A stretch of DNA of 64,000 nucleotides from Pleurodeles waltl. Lineage: Eukaryota > Chordata > Amphibia > Caudata > Salamandridae. The translations under genes and the position numbers were made by a program. The stretch covers positions 347,456,339 through 347,520,338 of the forward strand of contig NC_090451.1 in NCBI RefSeq assembly GCF_031143425.1, written 5' to 3'. The notes under the pieces were generated by a model. The model saw nothing but the letters and a program-made list of their open reading frames with translations, was not told the DNA's origin and ran no database searches. Of this stretch, positions 45,721 through 58,735 are shown in pieces (the stretch's first letter is position 1; every line of letters starts with the position of its first letter).

Positions 45721-46170
45721 TTTTATTTTCCAATTTGGAAGATGTCAGGGAGCAGGCAATGGTTCTCTGGACCACATTCTGCTCCCCCGAGGCTGCAAAT
45801 ATGAATCACACCTTCCTTTTTGCAAACCTCACTTTGGGGGCCACAGCTGCAATTACAAACCATGTGTACATTTATTTCCAAATTGCAAATACGAGGAAGG
45901 ATGCTTGCACTTATTCATGAATCAGAAAGGATAAAAAAAAACTATTTTACAAGTTAGAAATAATTTTTCCTACTCATGAAAGTGATTTGGACATTAGGGA
46001 AATCCAATTTGTAGTTTCAAACCCTGTAACTGAGTGAATCACAAATTTGTCATGTTTTCACATTAGTCCCTTAGTGGCTAAAATGGTCAGATTTCTAAAA
46101 AAGCAGGTCCGTCCCCAAAAGAAATCCTCCACTGGAGCTGAGACTACTGCCTGGAACTCCGTAACACTCA
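45721..46170. other. Unannotated stretch
   Basis: Nothing recognisable. Confidence 0.4.
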
Positions 46171-46338
46171 GGGCCTGATTTAGATATTGGCGGATGAATT
46201 ACACAGTCTACATTGACAGATATCCCTTCCGCTGAAATGTAAATCCCATAGAATATAATGAGATTTAGATTTTGGCGGACAGGATATCTGTTACCATTGT
46301 GACAAAGTTACTTGGCCACCAATATCTAGATCAGGCCC
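46171..46338. mobile_element. Small Harbinger-type miniature element with TCA duplication
   Basis: Terminal inverted repeats GGGCCTGATTTAGATATTGG (46171-46190) and CCAATATCTAGATCAGGCCC (46319-46338) differ at two positions. TCA flanks both sides (46168-46170, 46339-46341). Length 168 bp, non-coding. Confidence 0.8.
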
Positions 46339-47124
46339 TCAGAGTCAGAACTCATCCCAGTCCTCCGTGCCTTCAGGAAGTATTCAAAGACTTATCTCTT
46401 CCACCTCTTTAAGTCATTTATATTTCATTTAGACTAGCCAAACATCCTCCAACCATACTGAATTGTCTTAAAAGATGTAAGTCCTCTGTCTCTATCTGCA
46501 TCTCTTTTGCCACACTCACATCAATATGTATCTTGTTCTTCTGTTTTAATCATTCTGTACACTGTTTAGTTTTATGCAAAGCACCCTAATACTCTGGGGG
46601 AATGAGGGATATGTAAGACAGTTAAATTACTAAACTAAATACATTGCTTCTCAATAACAAAACTGAGAGAGCTGACACAGATTAAGCAGAGTGCCCCAAT
46701 ACATGTACACCCACTGTGAACTTTGATGCAGACACAACCCACTATATGCTTGACAAGGATACAGGCTAGGAGAGAAGATCACAATACCCACCTAGAACAC
46801 CTCCATGAAGATAACCCACATCCCTTCAAAATTATTCACCACACCAATATGGTTCTGAATAGCAACCCCTGTGGAAAACCTCAACAAAACAAGTCACAAA
46901 TGCAGGTTGACATTGTCACAAAACAGTAAGAGGACAATAACCAATAACATAGAACAACATCAAATAATGCACAATAAAAATTTAAACAGACTCTTCTAAT
47001 TATATACAATCTACCCATAAACTCAGAAGAAATAAGACACTCTTTCCCATACTCATTATCAAAGTAATTCAAAAACTGTGGCTCTTAAAAAGAGGGTGTA
47101 TGTTAAATGTATTTAAAAGACAAA
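46339..47124. other. Unannotated stretch
   Basis: Nothing recognisable beyond AT-rich DNA. Confidence 0.4.
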
Positions 47125-48149
47125 GGCCCTCATTACGACTTCGGCGGCCTTTTACACAGACCACTGAAGCTGTGGGCACCAGAAGAACACCAGTGCTGGT
47201 GGTCTTATGACCGCCATATTACGAATACTGAAGGATTTGAGCTACAATTTGGGCGGAAATACTTCAACCGTTGTGCTGGTGGTCGGCGGTCTGCGGCTCA
47301 GAAGCGGTTCCACACCGCCATGCCAAAAGGACTCCGTATCACGAGCAGTAACATGATGAGGTGGTGCCCTGATGGCGGGGCGCTGCCAGTGGTGGAAGCA
47401 CTGGGTCCTGTTCCCTGGTGAACTACCTCCTCGCCGGACAAGGTAAGTGAATCGTCTGACAGGGAGGGGGTGGGAGGGTGCGGGGTGTTGTGTGCACATG
47501 CGTGACCAGGTGTATGTCTGTGTGTGTGTGTGTAAGCGTGTGTGAATGTAAGTGTGAATGCATGTGTGTTTGTTGAAGTGAGTGCATGTTGGAATGTTTG
47601 AGTGAATGCGTGTCTGTTGATGCAAGTGACTGAGTGTATGTTTACGTGTTGGTGAATGATTGTATGTATGTGTGTTGGTGAATGTGTGTATGTGGGGTGT
47701 GAGTGTGTATGTGTGTGTGTGTGTATGCAGGGAGGGTGGTGCTGTCATAGAAGGGGGCTGGGGAGGAGGGTGCTGTCATGGAAAGGGATGAGCGGAGTAT
47801 TGTAATTGCAGGGGCGTTTGGAGAGTCGTCTGCCAGTGATAGAAAAGGAATTTCCTGTCGCCGGCAGCCTTTCTGCAAGGGTTTTCGTGGAGGTCCTACT
47901 GCCTTGGAAACCCTGGTGGAAAGCCGACTCATAATACCGCTGCCGGTCTTCAGTGGACAGCTGGCCCAGAGGTGCTATCCTCCAGCCAGGCTGTCCTACC
48001 ACCCTGGCAGTACCAGCAGAGATGTGGCAGTTTGGCAGAGGCCAAACCACCACACACGTAATGTGGCGGTCTTCACCGCCAGCCCATCGCGGTGAGACCG
48101 CCACCACGGCCCTGGCAGTCTTCAGACCTCCAGGGTCGTAATGAGGGCC
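47125..48149. mobile_element. 1-kb non-autonomous Harbinger-type element
   Basis: Perfect 15-bp terminal inverted repeats GGCCCTCATTACGAC (47125-47139) and GTCGTAATGAGGGCC (48135-48149) with AAA on both sides. Subterminal DNA is rich in GCGGT/ACCGC motifs like the large Harbinger copies, so it may be mobilised by a related transposase. A degenerate TG-rich expansion fills 47480-47730. No protein. Confidence 0.75.
47480..47730. repeat. Degenerate TG-rich microsatellite
   Basis: GTGTGTGT/TGAATG-type repeats about 250 bp long inside the 47125-48149 element. Confidence 0.8.
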
Positions 48150-49166
48150 AAAGTGTCTCTAAAGTTTATCGGTGCAACCCACCGTTCAGATATGTTCCAT
48201 ACAACCCAAACACCCACCTACCCACAAAAGACAGAGCAGCCCACGATCAAGGAACTCTAGACCCTTAAATCATACACTGACCCTGAGGGGAAGGAAGATT
48301 GGGTCAAAATAAGAAATTATAGTCTTGTGGCACTGGTCCTGCTCTGCTACCTTGCAACACTGTGTAAGAGGCCATGCATTCCCTGGACTTTTTGTGTTAG
48401 TGGGGATGTAGTGCACTGGAAATAACATGAAAAATAGTTTACCAACAGTTCTCCACATACTTAGATTACGATTATGATCAAGATTTGAGGCTGGAGTTTC
48501 TGACACTCCCAAGACTCATTTTACATTCAGTTCGATGTACAAGTTTGTATACATAGAAAGTGTGCTCTTATAACTCCTGGTGGGCGGATTTCAGTTCTGA
48601 TATAATTACAATCCAGAATGCCCACTCTGTAAGGGAGTTCAGAGCATTAAAGCTATTGAAAGAAAGGTAGTGTCTGATATTTGGAAAGCGAGCTTTCTCT
48701 ATTCAAAACTCAGTTTTATAGATAGTCTTAGGCTTAATCCAAGGATTAATGTGCACTAACTTAAGATCAAGTACTTAGCCTTGTCTCTCTGATTTAAAAC
48801 TGGAATCTGGAGGAAGTCTTTGTAGCTGTAGCACAGGGAGCTGGAGAGAAAGAGGATTCACCACCCTGGAGGCAAAGATGACAGAAACATTGACAGTGTT
48901 AGGATCACAGGAGCTGCAGGGAGGCTTGGGCTGAGGAAGATTAGAGTTTTTGAGGAATCCGGTTGACTCTGGAGGTAAATGCAAGAATGATCCTTGCCAG
49001 GACAGGAATGAGGCCAAGCACCAAGTCGAGTTTCAGGTGAACTTTAAATACTTTTTGGTTGTGGCCGACTTCTGAAAGGCACATGGCTCACATGGGAGAT
49101 AGGAAGGTTCCAACATCCCCCGAGTGAGAATACCTGCCAGCCTAATAGTTTTGACCTTTAATGTAA
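48150..49166. other. Unannotated stretch
   Basis: No gene, array or element end recognised. Confidence 0.4.
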
Positions 49167-49433
49167 GCAGGTGCAATCAATTAGCATTGGCAGGTGGAGT
49201 CAATAGGTCAGGACAGCTGGAATCAATAAATAGAAGTAGGTGGAATCAATTAGCATTAACAGATGGTGTCAATAGATCATGGTGGTTGAAATCAATAAAC
49301 AGATGGAATAAATTACCATTAGTAGCTGGAGTCAATAGGTCATTACAGTTGGAACCAATAAACAGAAGCAGGTGTAATCATTTAACTTTAGCAGGTGGAG
49401 TCAAAAGGTAATTGCAGTTGGAACCAATAAACT
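49167..49433. repeat. Minisatellite of about 70 bp
   Basis: Four diverged units with starts near 49171, 49240, 49302 and 49372. Each contains an AATCAATTAGCATT-like half and a GGAGTCAATAGGTCA-like half. Confidence 0.75.
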
Positions 49434-50770
49434 GGAAACACGTCTGTTCCTTGCAAGTTTGCAAGTCTAAAAACTAATTAAACAGCAGTACCAGAATGCA
49501 TTAATGGGTTTATGGGCTCTGGTAAGGGGCATGCCTAGGAGTTAAGGGTAGTTGGGCCATGGGGCCTGAGGGGTGTTTATCCTGGTGTCACAGGAGGCCA
49601 TGAAGTGACACAGGGGAAATGCAACATGAGCCCTGTGCAGGAGACCCATTGTACAGAGGGATCAAGAGGGGGCTGTGACAATGACAAGGTCTGTGAGAAG
49701 AGGATCATGAAATAGGAGAGTTTGTGAATTGTATTTTCTTGCAACAAACTAGTTTATTGTTGAGCAGATTTCATTGCAGATGGGAGTGCAGCCTTCAAGA
49801 TCCGCTGTTGATTAGCTTACAGTACTTAAAGAGAAACTCTCCTGAAGAGGTATTATCTCTGGAAGCGCCTTGTGATTTGTACTTGGATCACTGTTCTTTC
49901 TTGAATTCATGCATTGTTATAACTTCTTTCAAGCCTTAATATCCTGATAAGGTATCTCATAGATTCAACACAAACTTATATCTTTTTCCTGGATTCACTA
50001 ACTGAAGCGTCCTTTCCTGAGCTCGTAGCCAAAATAGGAGGTGATCCAGAACTCAATAACCAGCTGTCTACTATCTTTGGCATAATACCAAATGATGTCT
50101 TGCTCCAGGATTCAGTGGCCAGCAGTATCCTCCCCTCAGTCTCAAAACACAATCCTGTTTCATCTGTGGTCTAAAGTTATGCTTTTCCTACCATCAATAA
50201 TACATTATTTAATGGTGAGGGGTTGAGTCTCTAAAAACACTCTGCTCCTATACTTTCTACATATTGAAATACTTCCCATGAACTCAGTATATGAAATATC
50301 CTACTGGTGAACCCAGTGCTCATTTAATACCTATGTTGGAGTCCAATTCAGAGTTAAATACCACTTGAGAGCTCTCTTATATTCAAACTCGGTTGTATGC
50401 TTGTCTTAGACTCATATGCCATTTGTCTTATGCTCTTGCACTCGGTATTCAGTACCCAGTTATCACTTGCTTTTGAACTGATACCCAGTAGCATCCTGCT
50501 CCTGGACTCAACACACTCCTAAGTCAAATACAATGGTGCATACTGCTTTCAAATTTAAAATTCAGCTACATAACAATATTTTCTACTATAGAGTTCTTAA
50601 CAATGAAAATAGCATCATAAATATCCCTTTAAAATTCTCGGACTCTAAAGTATGTTTTTTTATTCTCCGACAACTCACAATTTGCACTGTTTCCGTTTAG
50701 CAAAGAGTGGCCACTGCCTGAATTGACGCCGACCTATGGGATTCATTATGAGTGTGCGGGAAAAAAGTTT
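49434..50770. other. Unannotated stretch
   Basis: No gene. Loosely recurring CTCAGTA/TACCCAGT phrases between 50040 and 50520 hint at a very old minisatellite, but no period is clear. Confidence 0.35.
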
Positions 50771-51654
50771 GGGGCCATATTTATACTTTTTGACGCAAAA
50801 CTGCGCTAACGCAGTTGTGCGCCAAAATAATTTGCGCCGGCTAACGCCATTCTGAAGCGCCATGCGGGCGCCGACCGGCGCTGCCTGGTGTGCGTGAAAA
50901 AAAAACACGTACACCAGGCAGCGCCGGCGTAGGGAAAAATGGCGTTTGGGCGTCCAAAAATGGGGCAAGTCAGGCTGAGGCAAAAAAATCGTCTTAACCC
51001 GATTTGTGCCATTTTTTTTTGGCGCCCAGACGCCATTAACATGACTCCTGTCTTAGCAAAGACAGGAGTCATGCCCCCTTGCCCAATGGCCATGCCCAGG
51101 GGACTTCTGTCCCCTGGGCATGGTCATTGGGCATAGTGGCATGTAGGGGGGCACAAATCAGGCCCCCCTATGCCACAAAAAAATAAATAAAAAAAATACT
51201 TACCACAACTTACCTTCTCTTCCCTGGGATGGGTCCCTCCAGCCTTGGGTGTCCTCCTGGGGTGGGCAAGGGTGGCAGGGGGGGTCCCTGGGGGCTTGGG
51301 AGGGCACCTCTGGGCTCATTCTGAGCCCACAGGTCCCTTAACGCCTGCCCTGAACCAGGCGCTAAAATCCGGCGCAAATGCGGGTTTTTTAGTCCCGCCC
51401 ACTCCCGGGCGTCATTTTTGCCCGGGAGTATAAATACGACGCATATGCATCGCAGTCATTTTTTAAGACGGGAACGCCTACCTTGCATATCATTAACGCA
51501 AGGAAGGTGTTCACGCAAAAAAATGACGCTAACTCCATGAACTTTGGCGCTAGACGCGTCTAACGCCAAAGTATAAATATGGAGTTAGTTTTGCGTCGAA
51601 TTTGCGTCGAAAAAACGACGCAAATTCGGTGCAAACGGAGTATAATTATGCCCC
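50771..51654. mobile_element. Hairpin-chain miniature element, copy 2
   Basis: Same family as 13732-14653. The 140 bases 51041-51180 are identical to 14032-14171, including both internal hairpins, and the remainder aligns with small gaps. Ends are GGGGCCATATTTATACT and ATAATTATGCCCC, with flanks TTT and TTG. Confidence 0.75.
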
Positions 51655-52280
51655 TTGATAACTAACTCGTCACTATCCCTTTTCAAGCTCCCAAAGTTAG
51701 TAATATTACTAATAACTCCGGCGTTGATAATTTGGAGCAGAGAGTAGATTTACTCCACCTCACACGTTTTTGGTGCATACCATGCAAAAATCTGTTTCAC
51801 CATAGCGATTTCCACAAGGTGCCTGCCCACATTCCTGGCCCTATGGGGATTAATTGCCGATATAATGCGGCCCTAACAAGCACTTTTCTCATGTAAAGGA
51901 GGTTAATGACATGCTTCGAATTCACTCTTGAATCTAAAGTGAAATCGAAATAATCAATCTTTCAATATTTCCAAATTCTGGACTGAGGCGAAATGCAGGG
52001 GGTCTATGATTAGTAATTTAGTTCCTCAGAGGGTTTGCTCACATCCAGTAATATACTAGTCAAATTTATTTTGTCATTCCGCTCAAGGAACTTATGATTT
52101 CATCAGTGTCAGGCCAAAAATTAAGACTTCTGTCATCAACATCAATAAGAGCCAACAGCAGTTGATTTAACTTGGAAGAAAACAACCCTTTGCAATTATT
52201 TATTTATATGTTACAAATAACGCTGTCTCGCTGTGAGACCTCCACCCAAGGCCAAGGGACAAAAAAGGGTGAATAAGGGT
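51655..52280. other. Unannotated stretch
   Basis: Nothing recognisable. Confidence 0.4.
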
Positions 52281-52912
52281 TTAACCCCTTCGCTGCCAGG
52301 CCTTTTCCCTCTCAGGTGCCTGGCCTTTTTTTGGCTATTTGGGGCAGTCCGTGCTTAGGTCCTCATAACCGTTTTGTTCACATCAGCTAACCACGCCAAA
52401 TTTGCGTCCTTCTTTTTAACAGCCTAGGAGTTCTAGAATTACCCAGAGTTTGTTGGTTCACCTGGAGGAGACCAAGAAATTAGCCAAAATACAGCTAAAA
52501 TTTCGTTTTTTTGCAAAAAAACAGGAAAACAGGGCTGCAGAAGAAAGCATGTGTTTTTTTCCCTGACAATGGCATCAACAAAGGGTTTGCTGTGCTATAA
52601 TTACCATCTTCCTAGCTTTCAGGAACAGGCAAACTTGAATCAGAAAAACAAATTTTTCAACACAATTTTGGCATTTTACTGGGACATATCCCAGTTGTAC
52701 TATTTTTGTGCTTTTAGCCTCCTTCCAGTTAGTGACAAAAATGGGTGTGAAACCAATGCTGGATCCCAGACAGCTAAACATTTCTGAAAAGTAGACAAAA
52801 TTCTGGATTCAGCAAGGGGGCATTTCTGTAGATCCTGCAAGGTTTTTCTACAGAAAATAACAGCTGAAATAAAAACATATTGAAAATGAGGTAAAGAAAC
52901 AGCCATTTGCTG

Positions 52913-54270
52913 GCACCTATGGAAACCTACCAAACCTGTGTATTTTTAAAAAGTAGACACTAAGGGGAATACAGGATGGGGTGACTTGTGGGGTTTTCAC
53001 CAGGTTCTATTCCCCCCAATCTTTTGCAAACCTCAAAATTTGGAGAAAAAAAACACTTTCCCCTCACATTTCAGTGACGGAAAGTTATGGAATCTGAGGG
53101 GAGCCGCAAACTTCCTTCTACCAAGCGTTCCCCCAAGTCTTCCGATAAAAATGGTACCTCACTTGTATGGGTAGGCCTAGTGCCCATGACAGGAAATGTC
53201 CCAAAAAACAGCATGGACACATCACATTTTCCCAAAGAAAACTGACCTGTTTTTTGCAAAGTGACTAGCTGTAGATTTTGGCCTCTAGCTCAAACAGCAC
53301 CTATGGAAACCTACCAAACCTGTGCATTTTTAAAAACTAGACATGTAGGGGAATCCAGGATGGGGTGACTTGTAGGGCGCTCACCAGGTTTTATTACTTA
53401 GAATCCTTTGCAAACCTAAAAAGTTGGCAAATAAAACACTTTTCCCTTACATTTCTGTGATGAAAAGTTCTGGAATCTGAGGGCAGCCACAAACTTCCTT
53501 CTACCCAGCATTCCCCCAAGTCTTCCGATAAAAATGGTACCTCACTTGGGTGGTTAGATCCAGTACTCGCGTTAGGAAATGCCCCAAAACACAATTTGGA
53601 CACATCAAATTTATTTATTACAAAACTACCTGTTTTTGAAGAAGGGGGCACCTGTGTTTTTGGTCCCAGGTGCGGCGGTCATCTAGGGAAACCTACCAAA
53701 CCCAGACATTTTTTAAAACTAGACACCTGGAGGAGTCCAGGGAAGTGTGGCTTGCATGGATCCCCCAACATTTTCTTACCCAGGCTCCTCTGCAAACCTC
53801 AAATATAGATTTAAAAAATCACATTTTCCACACTTTGCTTTGTAGGATTACTGTGCCAGTACAATTGTCCTACCACCCAGTGTTCCCCTTGGTCTGCCGA
53901 TAAAAATGATACCTCACTTGTGTGGGTGGCACAGGTGCCTGCAACAGGAAAAGGCCAAAAACATGTAGCAATTGAGGGGCTAGCACAGTGAGCTGATACA
54001 CACAATTTTGTTTAATACATTTTAAGGCTGACTCTGCTTTGGGTACCCACACAAATGATGTATCATTTGACTTGGGAGACTGAGGGGAAATTTGTGCAGG
54101 CGCAGTGATCCTACAAAGAAAAGTGAGGAAAATATGTTTTGTAAGCAAATTTTGAGGTTTGCAGGGAGTATGGTAAGAAAATGTTGTGGGATCAACGCAA
54201 GCCACACCTCTCTGGACTCTTCCAGTTGTCTAGTTTTCAAAAATGTCTGGGGGTTTGGTAGGTTTCCTTA
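52913..54270. repeat. About 383-bp tandem repeats plus an inverted unit inside piggyBac
   Basis: GGAAACCTACC marks unit starts at 52921, 53305 and 53686 (spacing 384 and 381). From about 54010 to 54270 part of the unit returns in inverted orientation (TTGGTAGGTTTCC near 54255), making a large imperfect foldback with unit 3. No coding. Confidence 0.8.
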
Positions 54271-55149
54271 GATGACCGCCGCACCCGGGACCAAAAACGC
54301 AGGTCCCCCCCCTAGAAAAGCAGGTCATTTTGAAATAGATAACTTTGATGTGTCCATGTCCTTCTGTGATTTTCCAAACACTAAAATTGTGAAAGGAAAG
54401 ACACTTAGGTTATGGTAAAAAGACCCCTAACCCACTAACCAAGTTGGTGGCATGCTTCATCATCGGGGTCCCACCCGAGACACCTAGCATGTCACGGGTG
54501 TGCTTTGATACCTGATTACAGTGGAGCAGGTTTTTTTATTTTTACCACATGTACTGGTTGAATTTGGCACGCGGGTGAGTGATGGTTCAGTAGATCAAAT
54601 TTTATTAACAGGAGATTTCACAAAAATGAAATGCACTGTTAATAACTGAAAGGCCAAAAAACTGAACCAATGTCTTGCAGCTCGTGAGCTGTAAAGCCCC
54701 TTCTAGGAACCAACCGCTTTACAGTCCATTCCCACACCTTTCATACATGACATGCACAAGATCATTCATGGTGTCAGCGGCGGGCCCAGCACATTACAAC
54801 ACTCGCATCAACAGACAGCGCCATTCAAGGGCCCATCACTTTCATGCACCCACATGCCAGACACAGCAATCACACCAGCTGATGGGAGTCTGTGGACCGC
54901 GTTAGGCTAGCAGTATGTTGCAGTGGCCAACAGCTAGGTGGCCAACAGCTGGTCACTATTTACACTGCCAGCCAAGCACCCCTCCACGCACACCGCCATC
55001 ACTTTTTTTTTTAACAACAAAGAAACCACTAACTAATTATAAATAAGTACACAACTACAAACACAAAAGCTCTAACTGAATACATGACAGTAGTGCCAAC
55101 CATGAAACTGAACATATGAAAATATAAAACAGGCAGTTTATGCTCACGG

Positions 55150-56876
55150 TGTTGTCCGAAAATTCTTTTTGGTGTGGTAACTCCAAAAACATCCGGCCAC
55201 ACACAGCCCAGGCTTTGAAGGACAGTTGGGCAGTACATCCGAGTCTCCCTCCAGATACCTCTTCGGGCACTAACTCTACATTTCTTAGCGGGAAAGTCTT
55301 TTTCGGGAGTGGGAGGAATCTGATCAGGAAATTGGCAATCTTTCAATCTAGACACATCTTCCACCACTGCTACTCTAGGAACTCTTACATATTCCACCAC
55401 AACATGGCTCTCGATGATTGACTCCTGAAATGTAACACATTTTATCCTTGACAATACTTGAACAAAATAAAAGCATAAAAAGTTGCAAAATTAAACAAAT
55501 GGATCACCAACTTTTTATACCAAACGTAAGACTTATGAACATCAATGTAAGGTTCCAACCTCTGATCTACTATATCAGTACCACCCAGGTGCTTATTGTA
55601 GTCTAAAATGCACAGGTTTGAGCACTTCAGCAACTTGACCCCAAACAGCCACAGGTGAAGTACTCTCATCATGGATGGTAGTTAGCATGCAGACATCCCT
55701 CCTGTCTGCAAATTACAGAGCTAGCAGCTCATCATTCCGCAAGGCACTGTCCCTTCTCAGGTTCTTTATGGACAAGCTCCCTTGAATAGCCTTTCCGGTT
55801 AGAGCAGATTGTGCCACAAGCAACAGTGTCCTGAACAATTCTTTGAACAACTGCACTCCAATGTAGAAGTTATCTACATACAATTGTGACCTTTGTTAAA
55901 CAGTTGTCTACCAAGTTCCCACACAATTTTCTCACTAACTTCAAAAGTGGGCGGACAACCAGACCTGGAAATTATAAACATATTCTGTACTACTTTCAAG
56001 CAGCATATACAATTTAATTCCATACTGTGCCCTCTTGCTAGGAATGTGCTGCCTAAAAAAAAAAAACCTTGAACAGGACCAAAGACTCGTCCACACTTCT
56101 TTCCTTGCCCGGAACATAGACCTCTGAAAAATGATCTACAAAGTGATCAAGGATAGGCCTAATTTTAAAAAGACAGTGATAATCAGGGTTATCCCGTGAC
56201 AAGGCTAAAGCATTGTCAAGCAAAATACAGCATCCAAAGAAGAAGCAGGTACTGATTACGAGTCATGGTTGCAGGAAATATAGCCGTTGCCATCAAGGGA
56301 CTAGTAGACCAATTAGAAGCCAGTGACGGCTTCCTTATCAACCCCATGAAAAAAGTCAAACCCATGAACGTTTTCATCTCTTCCTGATTTGTGGGAATCC
56401 ACTGGGTAGTTCTAAACTGTGGCCTAGTTCTGGCAGTGATGTCCCTCAAATACAGTTCTGAATACAAATTAGTCTGATCAACAATCTCTTTCAAAAATAC
56501 ATCGTCCATAAGCAACTCAAAGTAATTGACAGGCAAAAAGTTTTCCGTATTCACTCTACACCCTGGGAGACCAGTAAAGGCAGGCAACTATGGCTGCTTC
56601 TTATTTGGGGCAACCAAGAGTTCAGGTCTTCCAATGGGAAACCTTTCAGCTCCAGGATGCTAAACTCTTGGCACATCAGTGTCCTCCTCTAAAACAGGCC
56701 CTTCATCTGCACTGAGAGTGGCTTCCTCATCAGAAGATTCCTCTCGGACAGAAAAATCACTGCCAGAATCTATCTCTTCCTCCTCTGCCTCAGATGTCAG
56801 TCTCATAATCATGATCAGAAGACAATTCAAAAAGCATGCCAACAACCTGCTGAGCGGTCACCCTGCGGCCAGCCAT
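55150..56876 (-). pseudogene. piggyBac transposase, decayed
   Basis: Starts MAGRRVTAQQVVGMLFELSS at 56876, then an acidic segment after a frameshift. The N-terminal domain is readable at 56587-56216. Catalytic aspartates fall in VDES (near 56095), VDNFY (near 55875) and the conserved NKHLGGTDIVDQ (about 55595-55560). A C-terminal cysteine-rich domain follows (KKCRV...YCPTV...CVWP, 55300-55170) with several expected cysteines lost. Frameshifts include one at the 12-A run near 56058, plus scattered stops. It would cut at TTAA; this copy cannot encode a working enzyme. Confidence 0.8.
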
Positions 56877-57399
56877 GATCCTTTCTAACAACAAATGGAT
56901 TGCCAACAACAACCAGCACTGTCTAAAATAAGTAATAAACAAAGTGTGGCTTTATCACAAAGAGTTATGTACTCAAAAACTATACCACTCACTTGTCTGA
57001 AAAAGCTAGACTCACCAGCAATTACTCTGCACAGAAACAGCAATCACCAATGATATCCCACTAAAAAGAAATAAAGAAAAGAACATTAGGCTTAAGACAA
57101 AAGTAATAACATTGTGCACAAGTCAAAGGACGATTTCACTACAATCCTACATTTAGTACACTCCTTACAAAAATTTTATTCATGAATGGCAACAATACTC
57201 CTTTGAGGTCAAATGTTTTTTCTTACCTAAAACATGCAACTATGCAAACTGCAGGTCAACCACCGCTAAAACTGCAAGGAGTCACAGCAAAGGACGCAAA
57301 AGCTTTGAACTAGAACAAAAAGGAGAAATAAACTGTTATATTCACGAATGCAAATACTTAGCCAGTTGACAAACAGCCCACCATCAAACATTTAGAAAT

Positions 57400-57925
57400 G
57401 TTTCCTGGTGTCCAGTTGTCTCTGCCCCCCTCGGGGCAGACGGGCCTAAAAAAACTAGGCTGATCTGCCCGAAGGGGGGAAGAAATGGCCATCAGTACTG
57501 TGCCTCCTTTGGAGGGGTGACCCTTGCCCAAGGGGTCGCCCTGCCCACACAAATCACACATACACATACACACACAAGATCCCTGGCACTAAGTGGTTTC
57601 TGCCCCCCATGGGGGCAGATGGGCCTAAAAAAATAAGCCAATCTGCCCCCAAGGGGGGCAGAAATGGCCAACAGTTGAGTGCCCCCTTTGGAGGGCGTCC
57701 CTTGTCCAAGGGGCAGCCCCCAACACACAAAAAACACACACAAAAACAATCCCTGGCTTCAAGTGGCCTCTGCCCCCATCGGCCTGAAAATATTAGGCCG
57801 ATCTGCCCCCAAGGGGGGGGGCAGAAACGGCAATAATCATTATGCCCCCTTAGGGGAGTGACCCTTGCCTAAGGGGCCGCTCCCTACAAGATGAAATTGT
57901 TCATAAAAGAAATCCCTGGTGTCTA
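57400..57925. repeat. About 175-bp tandem repeats near the piggyBac right end
   Basis: Three units, with TCTGCCCCC marks at 57421, 57599 and 57771. Each contains a hairpin with GGCAGA/TCTGCC arms and a CACA-rich end. Confidence 0.75.
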
Positions 57926-58263
57926 GTGGGCATTCCTACTGCCTGATCGCTTCACAATAGGGCAGAAGAAATGCTGAAAGAGACATCGAGGTAAAGGCAA
58001 AGCCATTCCTTTCCCCCAATGTCCCTTTCCCTAACAATTCCCACGGCCGCAGAAGAAACGTACCTGTTTTTCCGTTGTCGCACTGGAAGCAAATGGCTTC
58101 CAGCGCCATAGCGGCCTTTACACTGATGTCATTAGATGGGGTGGGGGACGGGGGTGGAAGGGGAAGCGATTTCCCTTCCTCCCTGCCCATGGGAGGGGGT
58201 GGGAGGCCCTCAGGGGTAGCACTAGTGCTTCAACCGTTACATCCAAGGTACCCAAGGGATTAA

Positions 58264-58429
58264 CTCCTCAAATTATCTCTTTCAGCCAACAGAAAGGGCC
58301 ACTTCCTTCTCTAAGCTGAAAATCTGAAAGCATAATTTAATTTGTTTTAATATAATGTCGTCATTGTGTTTATATGGGTAGTACTAAGACACTGGATGGG
58401 TAGAAAATGCAGTTTTAATGGTGAGTATG
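58264..58429. other. Short unannotated spacer
   Basis: Nothing recognisable. Confidence 0.3.
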
Positions 58430-58735
58430 AATTCTGCAGCACACACAGAAGGAGGAAAAAACCTCACAGGATTGTTTTTGTGCAGGAAGGTGCCCCTTCC
58501 TGCACAAAAGCAATCCAGCATGCAATGCAGCACTCTTGCACCATAGTGTAGGGGTGCCTGCACTAGCGCTAGCCAGCCAAAAGTGCACCAGCACAGGGGG
58601 ATAGGACAGGAATGCACCCTGTTGGAAAACTAAGGTGCATTCCTGCCCTTTCCCTGTGATGCAGGGCAGTGCGGCAAAGTGGCTTGATGCACTGCCCTGC
58701 TCCACAGAGCCCATAAATCTGGGCCAAAGTGAGCA
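58430..58735. mobile_element. Hairpin-chain fragment or miniature element
   Basis: Three strong successive hairpins: 58469-58490/58495-58516 (21 of 22), 58607-58618/58634-58645 (perfect) and 58661-58672/58689-58700 (perfect). Element ends and target duplication are not clear, so limits are approximate. Confidence 0.45.

Larger units (their letters stand above)
52281..58263 (-). mobile_element. piggyBac element flanked by TTAA
   Basis: TTAA at 52281-52284 is followed by CCCCTTCGCTGCC. At the other end, GGTACCCAAGGGA is followed by TTAA at 58260-58263; the reverse complement of that end (TCCCTTGGGTACC) is an imperfect match to the first. The ~6-kb body contains internal tandem and inverted repeats, a decayed transposase on the minus strand and another small tandem array. 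TTAA duplication and the transposase motifs together make the family call firm. Element limits are inferred from these ends. Confidence 0.8.

Noticed and set aside
45500..45775. Open frame reading SIYLSIYL repeats
   Set aside because: Translation of the GATA microsatellite.
52551..52787. Possible small gene at the piggyBac left side
   Set aside because: Overlapping frames on both strands, no motif, and it lies in repeat-rich non-coding DNA of the element.
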